The position numbers and the translations under genes are program-made. Below, one piece after another: positions 1 to 6,335 of a stretch of DNA of 14,427 nt. Below the pieces are notes generated by a model that saw nothing but the letters and a program-made list of their open reading frames with translations, did not search any database and was not told the origin of the DNA. Positions within the stretch are counted from its first letter, which is position 1. Every line of letters begins with the position of its first letter. Where the stretch lies: positions 1 to 14,427 of the forward strand of contig JALOOK010000082.1 in NCBI GenBank assembly GCA_025454445.1, written 5' to 3'. The stretch is from Oscillatoria sp. Prado101. GTDB taxonomy: Bacteria; Cyanobacteriota; Cyanobacteriia; Cyanobacteriales; Oscillatoriaceae.

Positions 1-378
1 GAGTCCGACTTCCGCCGAGCGCTTTGGGTGAGCGGCGATCCCCTGCAGCTGCAGCGCGTCTTTGCCAACTTGCTGACCAACAGCATCAACCACTCCCCTC
101 GCGGCGGTAAAGTAGAAGTAGTCTTGGAGTCCCAGTCTGCCTGTCAGGTGGTCACGGTTCTCGATCAGGGCCCGGGAATGACCGCTGACGAACTGCCTCA
201 CTTGTTCGAGCGGTTCTATCAAGGGCACAGCAACCGCCACGCCAAAGGCTCTGGGCTGGGACTGTATTTGACGCGACAGATTGTTGAAGCCCACGGCGGT
301 ACAATTTGGGCAGACAATCGCTCACCCCACGGGGCGCTGTTTGCCTTTAAACTGCCGGCTTGCCTTCCTCAATCCTGA
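1..378 (+). CDS. Sensor histidine kinase, C-terminal part (cut by window edge)
   Basis: The frame is open from base 1, so only the last 125 residues are present. They form the ATP-binding (HATPase_c) domain of a two-component sensor kinase. The N-box is NLLTNSINHS (residues 23-32 of the fragment), the G1 box DQGPGM (55-60), the F-box LFERFYQ (68-74) and the G2 box GSGLGL (83-88), followed by TRQIVEAHGG. These are the boxes of orthodox HisKA-type kinases; the phosphoacceptor histidine and the sensor part lie outside the window. The response regulator starting 29 bases after the stop is the likely partner. The kinase would phosphorylate itself using ATP and pass the phosphate to Asp56 of that regulator. 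The signal sensed cannot be known from this part. Confidence 0.93.
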   Translation, partial: ESDFRRALWVSGDPLQLQRVFANLLTNSINHSPRGGKVEVVLESQSACQVVTVLDQGPGMTADELPHLFERFYQGHSNRHAKGSGLGLYLTRQIVEAHGGTIWADNRSPHGALFAFKLPACLPQS

Positions 379-407
379 GTCCTCTATGCGATGATGCCCC
401 ATTCCCG

Positions 408-1088
408 ATGCCCACATTGCGAATTTTGCTGGTTGAAGATGATGAGCTATTTCGCCTGGGGCTCTCAACGCGGTTGCAGCGGGAGAGCGGTTTGGAAGTT
501 GTCGCCGAGGCGGAAGATGGCGAGAGTGCAGTTGAATTGACCAATCAATACCTGCCAGATGTCGTCTTGCTGGATGTGGGACTGCCAGGGATTGGCGGTA
601 TTGAAGCGTGCCGGCAAATCAAAGAGCGCCACCCAAACATTGCGGTTCTGGTTTTAACCTCTCACTCCCAAAAATCTCTGATTGAGCGGCTGATTGAAGC
701 CGGCGCTCAAGGCTATTGCCTGAAAGGAATTGCTGCAGAAACTTTGGTTTTGGCGATTCGTTCCGTGGCTGCCGGTGCTTCTTGGTGGGACAGAGCAGCC
801 ACGGCGGAAATCCGGGCGGCTTTTGCTTTTGCCGAAAGCGAGCAGGCTGTCTCAAAACCGGCACAGACGCCAGAAAATCAGCTCACCAAGCGCGAGCAAG
901 AAATCCTGGCGCTGGTGGCTCAAGGCAAAAGCAATCAAGAAATCGCCCAACAGCTCTACATCGCCCCCGGAACGGTGCGCGTTCACGTCCACGCCATTTT
1001 GCAAAAGCTGGAAGTCCGCGACCGCACTCAAGCTGCAGTTCTGGCTCTCCAGAAAGGAATTATTAATAGTGAAATTCTGGTGCAATAA
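408..1088 (+). CDS. NarL/FixJ-family response regulator
   Basis: This is a 226-residue two-domain DNA-binding response regulator. The receiver domain (about 4-120) has the acidic pair D11/D12, phosphoacceptor D56 in DVVLLDVGLP, T84 and K106 at the conserved switch positions. A linker (about 125-157) joins it to a LuxR-type helix-turn-helix (about 158-222) with LTKREQEILALVAQGKSNQEIA and the recognition-helix region GTVRVHVHAILQKL. The frame is also open upstream to a TTG at 360 overlapping the kinase stop, but the ATG at 408 puts the first receiver strand (TLRILLVEDD) right at the N-terminus, as is usual. No clear ribosome-binding site is seen before either start. Gene order suggests one operon with the upstream kinase. 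Target genes are unknown. Confidence 0.93.
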   Translation: MPTLRILLVEDDELFRLGLSTRLQRESGLEVVAEAEDGESAVELTNQYLPDVVLLDVGLPGIGGIEACRQIKERHPNIAVLVLTSHSQKSLIERLIEAGAQGYCLKGIAAETLVLAIRSVAAGASWWDRAATAEIRAAFAFAESEQAVSKPAQTPENQLTKREQEILALVAQGKSNQEIAQQLYIAPGTVRVHVHAILQKLEVRDRTQAAVLALQKGIINSEILVQ

Positions 1089-1104
1089 TATCGGAGTAAC
1101 TGGG

Positions 1105-1129
1105 GGCTGATCAGCCATCGTTGCGCAAC
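1105..1129. repeat. Two adjacent short palindromes after the response regulator
   Basis: GGCTGATCAGCC (1105-1116) and GTTGCGCAAC (1120-1129) are perfect palindromes placed 16 bases after the response-regulator stop. There is no T tract, so this is not a standard intrinsic terminator. It could still form a 3' end structure or a protein site. Confidence 0.3.
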
Positions 1130-1165
1130 AATTCTCAAAAAATACCGCAGATTAAATACCTTTAA

Positions 1166-1360
1166 TTTTCCCGCGTTTCCGCAGCGGGACTTGCACCTGC
1201 GTTCAGAAAGTTTGCCGCTCGGACTGTCGCCGCAACTGGAGCGGGCGATGCGCTGCTGGAACGGTTGGGGAATCAGCGAAACGGGGGGAGTGGAGGCAGC
1301 CACCGGCAGCGCGACGAGGGAAGTGAGGCGCTGGAAAAGTATGAAGGGGAAGGAGAATGA
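1166..1360 (+). other. Open stretch ahead of the gamma-glutamyltransferase remnant, unrecognised
   Basis: One frame is open from 1166 to a TGA at 1358-1360, and that stop overlaps the ATG of the gamma-glutamyltransferase remnant (ATGA). It has no convincing start codon and begins just after a TAA. It encodes TVAATGAGDALLERL (about 1214-1258), which resembles the TGAGDA signature of PfkB-type sugar kinases, and then a Gly/Glu-rich tail. Nothing else of a kinase is present. The ATGA overlap hints at a former translationally coupled gene pair, but this could be chance. I treat it as a possible gene remnant. Confidence 0.15.
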
Positions 1361-1560
1361 TCAGGGAAAAAGTTCGGGGTGCAATTACAGCCTGCAGCAC
1401 AAAAACAGTGGGAGCCGGTATTGAAATGTTCCGCCCGGGCGGCAATGTTTTTGATGCCGCAGCGCTCGCCGGCAGTCCACTTGGCGAGCGCCGGTGTGGC
1501 TCTCAAAAATTTCCAATGTTGCTGTTTCAACCTGCTGCTACCGATTCGGCTCGCTTATAG
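1357..1560 (+). pseudogene. Gamma-glutamyltransferase N-terminal remnant
   Basis: The frame from ATG 1357 encodes RGAITACSTKTVGAGIEMFR followed by PGGNVFDAAALAG. This matches the N-terminus of gamma-glutamyltransferase family proteins, where a substrate-domain start of the type RGxxxxxxxxTAxAGxEMxRxGGNAxDAA is typical. After about residue 40 the frame loses similarity. Another frame continues as VHLASAGVAL (about 1477-1506), which fits the family continuation (LTSAGGGGF), so a frameshift lies near 1475. Nothing family-like is seen after about 1510, and the full enzyme is about 500 residues or more. The family cleaves gamma-glutamyl bonds, for example in glutathione, but this copy cannot be functional. 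It is a 5' relic, probably left by deletion. Confidence 0.6.
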
Positions 1561-1596
1561 AAAAGGGGCGCACTTATTATTGAGAAGAATATCCGC

Positions 1597-2226
1597 CTAC
1601 TTATAGCGCGTGATCTGGCTGTCGTATTTGTTTTTTAGAAATTGTTTTTCCCAGGCTTCTAAACTTAAGTAAGGCTGCCTGTCTATGTCATTAATAGGAT
1701 TGCCGGCCAATTGCAAAACCGGAGGGTTTGAACCCTGAACGCTTATACCCGTCAGTTTTTCTAAAAATGCGTGGGGCTGTCTGGCATATCGCTTAGCATC
1801 TTCTGGTGTTAGAGAGAAAAGCGTGTTATTCGCGTTGCAGCCCGATTCATAATTTTTCACAAAACAAATCACTGTTTCGCGGTTGACGCGCCCCATCGTA
1901 AGCAGTAAGTTGTTCAAGTTCCCCCCCTGCTGTTTCACCGCATCATTCATGCGTTGCGAAAGGGTATTGCAGGCTTGATCAGGGGGCAATTTGCCGCCAA
2001 AATTTTCGCGGCTCCACAGAAAGAGAGCCGCTGTTTTGTCCGCTTTTTCCACTAGAGTAATATAGCGGTTCGTTCCATAGGGAACGCACTTAAAGATTGT
2101 GGCTTCAGATTGAATAGGCGTCAGGCTGGCAGGAGGGATGAATTGTTGGCCCCAAGCAGGAGACGCCCCTGAGACAGTAACGGCCAGAGTAGTTAATAAA
2201 ATACTAGCAGTTAACGTAGATTGCAT
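1597..2226 (-). CDS. COP23-domain secreted protein
   Basis: This is a 209-residue protein starting at ATG 2226. Residues 5-26 form a hydrophobic signal segment ending ASPAWG before QQF, so it is probably exported to the periplasm or thylakoid lumen. Residues about 44-170 match the COP23 (circadian oscillating protein) family of cyanobacteria: FKCVPYG, LFLWSRENFGG, CNTLSQRMNDAV, GGNLNNLLLTMGRVNRETVICFV, ESGCNANNTLFSLTPEDA. Four cysteines (C47, C86, C121, C130) could form two disulfides. The molecular role of the family is not established to my knowledge. The predicted signal lacks basic residues before its hydrophobic core and no ribosome-binding site precedes ATG 2226. The same frame stays open upstream to a TTG at 2487 (87 more codons, stop at 2497-2499), so a longer protein with an internal signal anchor is possible. 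Confidence 0.78.
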   Translation of the reverse strand: MQSTLTASILLTTLAVTVSGASPAWGQQFIPPASLTPIQSEATIFKCVPYGTNRYITLVEKADKTAALFLWSRENFGGKLPPDQACNTLSQRMNDAVKQQGGNLNNLLLTMGRVNRETVICFVKNYESGCNANNTLFSLTPEDAKRYARQPHAFLEKLTGISVQGSNPPVLQLAGNPINDIDRQPYLSLEAWEKQFLKNKYDSQITRYK

Positions 2227-3135
2227 CAAGGGGGGGAGGAAGTTATTTTTGGTTGCCAGCCGATCTATAATGTTGTCGTTTAAAAACGCCGAGTGTTCCT
2301 CGCTCGTCCCCGTGGCGGTGTCACCGGCAGCGGGCAACCGCACCCCTGGCGTGCTACCTCCCTTATCCGACAGGTATTGCCAGATCTGAACACCTGGGGC
2401 GCTCTCGCTCCCACGCCCCAAAACACCCTCTAAAAATCCCCAAAATACATTTGTTGTGGCGGGGAGTTTGTCAGTTGGGGCGCTCAATTCTCTATTTCAC
2501 CCCGGTTTATTAGTGAAAATACGGGAGCTTCTTCATATCTTGTCACAAGAAGCCAAAATCCTTAAAAATAAAGACTTTCTCACACCTGCCGAACTCCGCA
2601 GTTAGAGCCAAGACTGCGCCTGTCGGTGAGCCGCCACCTCCCTCCTGCTGCTTATTTGATGGCCTATATTGGCACAGATAGTGGCACAAGGCAACCGAGA
2701 TATTCCCGAACTTTACGGCTCGACTCTAAATATTAGAAATATTGGAAACCGCTGGCAGGGTGCCTTGCGCTCCACCCCCCAGTTCGCCCGCTGGCTCGGC
2801 AGGGGTGGGTTTACAGATCGCAGACGACTTGCAAAAATCATTTGGTAGTGGGGACTTTCGGCGTGCCGGTGCGAAGGGATGCCGGTTGGGATTTTTCAAC
2901 CCTTTTATCATCTTCATTAGCTATCGCTCAATTCCTCTAGCCAGCGGGTTTTTTCCTAATGTTGAGAAACCCGGTTTCCTTAAGACACCGGGTTTCTCAA
3001 ACCAAACGCGCTTGCAGGGATTGTTATTAACGCACCCCACCCCTGATTTAAAATATTAATCTAAATAAAATAGCGGCCCAAAGCGAAGCGACCGGCTCGC
3101 CTCGCTCAGTAAAGGACTGACAGTCACCGGTACTC
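2227..3135. other. Gene-poor stretch between COP23 and the decayed small gene
   Basis: The first 261 bases are open in frame with the COP23 gene (see that entry). Beyond 2490 I find no convincing gene: the open frames at 2726-2917 (minus) and 2742-3059 (plus) have no recognisable domain, and the latter runs through a repeat hairpin. An inverted repeat GCTTCTT/AAGAAGC (2527-2533 and 2547-2553) lies upstream of the COP23 gene, and a GGTTG/CAACC pair lies near 2885-2901. Otherwise only the AGAAACC-type hairpin at 2962-3000 stands out. Confidence 0.5.
2962..3000. repeat. AGAAACCCGGTTTC-family hairpin
   Basis: TTGAGAAACCCGGT (2962-2975) and ACCGGGTTTCTCAA (2987-3000) are perfect 14-bp inverted arms around an 11-nt loop. 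It is the same core palindrome found at 4794-4826, 4950-4986, 10615-10697 and 12609-12642, so this is a dispersed repeat family. There is no T tract and it lies in a gene-poor region. Confidence 0.85.
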
Positions 3136-3278
3136 TCAATCGACCACCTTCAGCAATCCCTGTTGCAGGGCGTTAAATACTCGGTTTGATCGGCGCGGGT
3201 AATTTTGCGAGAAGAAAATATCCGCTCAATAATCCGGTCTAAGGTATCTGGGTGTAGATGCTCTTGCGCTTGAATCAT
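3136..3278 (-). pseudogene. Small cyanobacterial gene with internal out-of-frame deletion
   Basis: Reading from ATG 3278 the minus strand encodes MIQAQEHLHPDTLDRIIERI then FSSRKITRADQ, and stops after 42 codons (3150). A second frame, starting about 3189 and ending with a stop at 3136-3138, encodes NRVFNALQQGLLKVVD. From memory both halves fit one family of small (about 65-70 residue) uncharacterised cyanobacterial proteins of the form MIQAxExLHPDTxDRIxERIxSSRxITRADQ...INRVFDxLQxGLLxVVD. The expected middle of roughly 20-25 residues is missing at the join. The join sits at GATCAA, a word that could encode both the ADQ end and the INR start, so deletion between short direct repeats is plausible. 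The family's function is unknown to me, and the copy should be inactive. Confidence 0.55.
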
Positions 3279-3856
3279 AATTTTTTAACACTTCTCGTCT
3301 TCTTCCACTTATTTTAATCAACAACGCCATGCCTCTGATGTGATCTTTGCAATCACCAGTTGTGATCTTTCTCACTGAAAGGGAGTCCCTTAAGCCCTTA
3401 ATCTCCAGCGCCCTTCGCCCCACCCCAAACACTTTACCTGATTTACGTTAAAATCCTTATTATAAATCTCAGGGTTTTCCGCACAGCCGCCCGCACAAGG
3501 GATAAGGATAAAACCTCGTTAATCCGTGTGTCCCGTGCTTGTCCGCGTCGTGCTGCCCAACCCTTACAAGGAGCGAAATTTAGATAACTAATTTAAAGGA
3601 TTTTATTTAATTTTATCCGGCGGGCTGACGGCTGGCCCTGCCGTTGCCATTTTAACCCAGGCGGCGACAGGTAAACGTATTATTTGATACAATCATGGGG
3701 ATTACTCTAAAAAAACATTTTAGGGCAAGAGCTGGCGATGGAGAGCGATTGTCGCTCTAACAGATAAATCTTCTGCCAAACCGACTCTGGACTTCAGCTA
3801 ATATCTAAAATCGGCAAATGTCAAATCATTAGAATATAAAATTACGGTGATAAATT
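3279..3856. other. Noncoding stretch upstream of the ketopantoate reductase gene
   Basis: No supported gene lies here. A CRP-like palindrome at 3361-3376 and a 10-bp direct repeat TGTGATCTTT (3339-3348 and 3361-3370) are described separately. A short open stretch (3601-3687, plus strand) encodes FYLILSGGLTAGPAVAILTQ and then AATGKRII before a stop. It reads like part of a membrane protein but has no start codon and I cannot name it. A small stem AGAGCGA/TCGCTCT lies at 3742-3758 without a T tract. TAGAAT at 3831-3836 could be a -10 for the gene at 3857, but I see no matching -35. Confidence 0.45.
3361..3376. promoter_or_regulatory. CRP-like palindrome TGTGA-N6-TCACT
   Basis: TGTGATCTTTCTCACT has nine of the ten fixed positions of the CRP consensus TGTGA-N6-TCACA, which cyanobacterial SyCRP1-type regulators also use. 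It lies 83 bases upstream of the minus-strand start at 3278, a suitable distance for controlling that now broken gene. The left part TGTGATCTTT also occurs 22 bp away at 3339-3348. A chance match cannot be excluded. Confidence 0.3.
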
Positions 3857-4792
3857 ATGCCTAATCGCACCTACGCCATTATCGGCACCGGCGCAGTCGG
3901 CGGTTTTTACGGAGCCCGCTTGCAGCAAGCCGGTGCTCAAGTCCACTTCCTGCTGCGCAGCGATTGCCAACAAGTCCGCCAAAATGGCCTGTTCGTCGAG
4001 TCCCCAAACGGCGACATCACCCTAAAAGTAAACGCCTACGAGCACCCCAGCGATTTGCCCAAATGCGATGTCGCAGTGGTGGCGCTGAAAACCACCCACA
4101 ATCACCAACTACCGGAACTATTACCACCGGCACTCAAAGACACCGGCGTTGTCCTGGTGCTGCAAAATGGCCTGGGCAGCGAAGAAGACGTGGCCAAAAT
4201 CGCCGGCGCGGAACGAGTGATGGGCGGGCTGTGCTTTATTTGCTCCAATAAAATTGGCCCCGGTCACATCCGCCACCTGGACTATGGCTACATCACCCTC
4301 GGCGAATACGCCCCTGACTATCGCCCCTGCGGCGTCACCGAGCGCATGCGCCTGATTGCCAGCGACTTCCAGCGCGCCGGCATCCCAGTCAATCTAGCGG
4401 AAGACCTGCTTTTGGCTCGATGGGAGAAACTCGTGTGGAACATCCCCTACAACGGGCTTTCTGTCGTTCTCGACGCCCGGACAGACGAACTAATGGCTAA
4501 CCCCGACACCCGCACCCTAGTTGAGGAGCTGATGCGGGAGGTGCTTGCCGGTGCGGCGGCGTGCAATCGCACCATCCCCGACAGTTTTGTGCAAAAAATG
4601 CTCGACCACACTGATAAGATGACCCCTTACCGAACCAGCATGAAGCTCGATTTCGACACCGGGCGTCCCCTGGAAGTGGAGGCGATATTCGGCAATCCCC
4701 TGCGTGCGGCGATGCGTGCCGGTGCGCAATTGCCACAAATCGCCACCCTCTACCGGCAGCTAAAATTCCTCGACGCCCGCAATTGCCGGTAA
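3857..4792 (+). CDS. panE: Ketopantoate reductase (2-dehydropantoate 2-reductase) family protein
   Basis: This is a 311-residue cytosolic enzyme of the PanE/ApbA family, which reduces 2-dehydropantoate to pantoate with NADPH on the way to coenzyme A. The N-terminal Rossmann fold has IIGTGAVGGFYGARL (8-22). NGLG (104-107) is the conserved turn, and RWEKLVWNIPYN (188-199) carries the catalytic lysine K191 with N195 and N199. SMKLDFDTGRPLEVEAIFGN (261-280) contains the substrate-site Ser/Asp/Glu pattern. Length is normal for the family. GGTGAT (3846-3851) before ATG 3857 is a usable ribosome-binding site. It stands alone; a repeat hairpin follows two bases after the stop. Paralogues with other 2-oxoacid substrates are common, so the exact substrate is inferred. 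Confidence 0.88.
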   Translation: MPNRTYAIIGTGAVGGFYGARLQQAGAQVHFLLRSDCQQVRQNGLFVESPNGDITLKVNAYEHPSDLPKCDVAVVALKTTHNHQLPELLPPALKDTGVVLVLQNGLGSEEDVAKIAGAERVMGGLCFICSNKIGPGHIRHLDYGYITLGEYAPDYRPCGVTERMRLIASDFQRAGIPVNLAEDLLLARWEKLVWNIPYNGLSVVLDARTDELMANPDTRTLVEELMREVLAGAAACNRTIPDSFVQKMLDHTDKMTPYRTSMKLDFDTGRPLEVEAIFGNPLRAAMRAGAQLPQIATLYRQLKFLDARNCR

Positions 4793-4793
4793 T

Positions 4794-4826
4794 AGAAACC
4801 GGGTTTCTTACAGAAACCCGGTTTCT
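4794..4826. repeat. AGAAACC-family hairpin directly after the ketopantoate reductase gene
   Basis: AGAAACCGGGTTTCT (4794-4808) and its reverse complement AGAAACCCGGTTTCT (4812-4826) form a 15-bp perfect stem with a 3-nt loop (TAC). Each unit is itself an odd palindrome. It begins one base after the stop codon and may act as a 3' mRNA structure, but it lacks a T tract. Confidence 0.88.
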
Positions 4827-4838
4827 GGCCCCTCCCAG

Positions 4839-4909
4839 GTAGCTTTCCCTCCGGGAGCGCACCCCACTGCACAAGCACTTGTAGGGTGCGTTCCCAGGGG
4901 GAACGCTAC
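4839..4909. repeat. 29-bp imperfect inverted repeat (GTAGGGTGCGTTCC family)
   Basis: The arms 4839-4867 and 4881-4909 are reverse complements at 24 of 29 positions around a 13-nt loop. Each arm also folds on itself, for example CGTTCCC (4889-4895) with GGGAACG (4899-4905). The word GTAGGGTGCGTTCC recurs in the inverted repeat at 6208-6273, and CGTTCCC/GGGAACG recurs at 12388-12411. This points to a dispersed, nonautonomous palindromic element. Confidence 0.75.
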
Positions 4910-4920
4910 TTTTCTACAGC

Positions 4921-5018
4921 TATAGCGTTTCTCATCCGAGGTGAGGTACTGAGAAACCCGGTTTCGTCAAAGTTACCGGGTTTCTGGGCAATAGTTCATC
5001 CAGCTGAGAACCGCTATA
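4921..5018. mobile_element. MITE-like element, copy A
   Basis: A 98-bp element bounded by TATAGCGTTTCTCA (4921-4934) and TGAGAACCGCTATA (5005-5018), inverted repeats matching at 13 of 14 positions. Inside is GTGAGGTACTGAGAAACCCG and the AGAAACC/GGTTTCT stem, then ATAGTTCATCCA. A second copy with the same internal order lies at 12580-12675. It has no coding capacity. A matching target-site duplication is not evident, so mobility is inferred from structure and copy number. Confidence 0.7.
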
Positions 5019-5062
5019 AGACAAAAATCGCTATAACCGAGGAAGTCGCTCAGAAAATTCAC

Positions 5063-6127
5063 ATGGACAACCAGCAACAGCTGCTAAATTTTGCCGAATC
5101 CTATCTTCGGGAATCGGTCGCCCCCCGCGCCGCCGAAATTGACAGTGACCCGCCGGCGCTGTTTGAGGCTCTCAAAGGACTCGGCGAGCGCTCTCTCCTG
5201 GCGCTGCGGCTGCCAAAAATCTGGGGCGGACAGGAATTTGCAGAGAAGACTTTCGGCACTTTTCAGGAAATTGTGGCGAGATATTCCGGTGCTTTGGCGT
5301 TTTTGCAAACCCAGCACCAGAGTGCCGGCAATATGCTGGCTGTTAGTGAGAATGAATCCCTGAAACAGGAATATCTCCCCTCTCTATCCACCGGCAAGCG
5401 GTTGCTGGGTGTGGGCTTTTCCCAGTTGCGGCGGTTGGGCGAGCCGGTGCTGAAGGCGCTGCCGGTTGCCGGCGGGTACGAGCTGCACGGTTTTGTGCCG
5501 TGGGTGACGGGTTTTGGCTGCTTTCAGGAGTTTATTGTCGCAGCGGTGCTCCCATCAGGTGGCGCTGTCTATGGGGTGGTGCCTTTTGTTGAGACACATA
5601 ACTGTGCCGGTGGGAGCATCTCGTTCAGCGAGCCGGCAATCTTGGCGGCGATGACTTCTACTAATACGGTGACAGCGCATCTGAGCGAGTGGTTTTTGCC
5701 TGAAGAGCGGGTGGTTTTCCTCAAACCTGCCGGCTGGATTCACGAAAATGACAAAAAGAACGTGCGCAATGCCGCTTTTTTTGCCCTCGGCTGCGCGAGA
5801 GCCGGTCTGGATATTGTGGGAGATGCCGGCAATAGGAAGCAGCTGCCATTTATTGTCACAGCATTTGACGCCCTGAACCGGGAACTGAATAGCTGCAGGG
5901 AAGCAATATTAGAAGATAGCCGGCAAGACGGGCTGCAATTGCGGGCGTGGGCAATTGATTTAGCCGGCAGATGCGCGATGGCTGCTGTGACTGTTTCCAG
6001 CGGTGCGGCTAATTACAAGCATCACGCCGCGCAGCGAGTCTATCGGGAGGCGCTGGTGTTTGCGGTTGCCGGTCAAACCACCGCACTGATGGAAGCTACG
6101 CTCAACCGGCTCGTGCGGAATGTGTGA
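5063..6127 (+). CDS. Acyl-CoA dehydrogenase-fold flavoprotein, atypical active site
   Basis: This is a 354-residue protein with the acyl-CoA dehydrogenase layout: an N-terminal helical domain (about 1-112), a beta domain (about 113-220; GVGFSQLRRLGEP followed by GYELHGFVPWVTGFG) and a C-terminal helical domain (about 230-354; RAGLDIVGD, then VYREALVFAVAGQTTALMEA). The family oxidises acyl-CoA thioesters with FAD; related folds include flavin-dependent monooxygenases. At the place where medium-chain enzymes have the catalytic Glu of the EGT motif, this protein has AGQT (A336-T339), and no Glu is seen at the alternative helix-G position. The substrate is unknown. The frame is open from 4886, but that part is translated repeat DNA (copy A element), so I chose ATG 5063. 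The ribosome-binding site is weak. Confidence 0.8.
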   Translation: MDNQQQLLNFAESYLRESVAPRAAEIDSDPPALFEALKGLGERSLLALRLPKIWGGQEFAEKTFGTFQEIVARYSGALAFLQTQHQSAGNMLAVSENESLKQEYLPSLSTGKRLLGVGFSQLRRLGEPVLKALPVAGGYELHGFVPWVTGFGCFQEFIVAAVLPSGGAVYGVVPFVETHNCAGGSISFSEPAILAAMTSTNTVTAHLSEWFLPEERVVFLKPAGWIHENDKKNVRNAAFFALGCARAGLDIVGDAGNRKQLPFIVTAFDALNRELNSCREAILEDSRQDGLQLRAWAIDLAGRCAMAAVTVSSGAANYKHHAAQRVYREALVFAVAGQTTALMEATLNRLVRNV

Positions 6128-6207
6128 CAGGGGCATGGGGCATCACGCATGCATGGCATCATCGCATTGGGCAACACTATTGCTGCTAATATCGAGGCGA
6201 TTAGTTG

Positions 6208-6273
6208 TAGGGTGCGTTCCGCCTGACCGCACTCTTTATTTATGCGCTATAATTGATAAGGCGGAACGCACCC
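6208..6273. repeat. 15-bp perfect inverted repeat of the GTAGGGTGCGTTCC family
   Basis: GGGTGCGTTCCGCCT (6210-6224) pairs perfectly with AGGCGGAACGCACCC (6259-6273) around a 34-nt loop. The left arm is preceded by GTA as in the element at 4881-4909, so the two belong to one dispersed family. It lies between two converging genes (5063-6127 plus, 6336-6953 minus). The remaining bases to 6335 hold a short duplicated CCCCTGTCC-type stretch and nothing coding. Confidence 0.75.
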
Positions 6274-6335
6274 CCCTGTCCCCTGTCCCCAACCCATCCC
6301 GACGTAGGACAGGCGTCCCGCCTGTCCCCTGTCCA

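Noticed and set aside
360..407. TTG start for the response regulator, overlapping the kinase
   Set aside because: The 16 extra residues are not receiver-like, and ATG 408 gives the normal family N-terminus.
2742..3059. A 105-codon gene on the plus strand
   Set aside because: The frame passes through a dispersed repeat hairpin, shows no domain, and has proline-rich low-complexity content.
3226..3432. A 68-codon minus-strand gene
   Set aside because: No domain is seen; it overlaps the decayed small gene in another frame and covers its upstream region with the CRP-like site.
4886..5062. A longer N-terminus for the acyl-CoA dehydrogenase-like protein
   Set aside because: These 59 codons are mostly the MITE-like element and the end of a second repeat; the family fold begins after ATG 5063.
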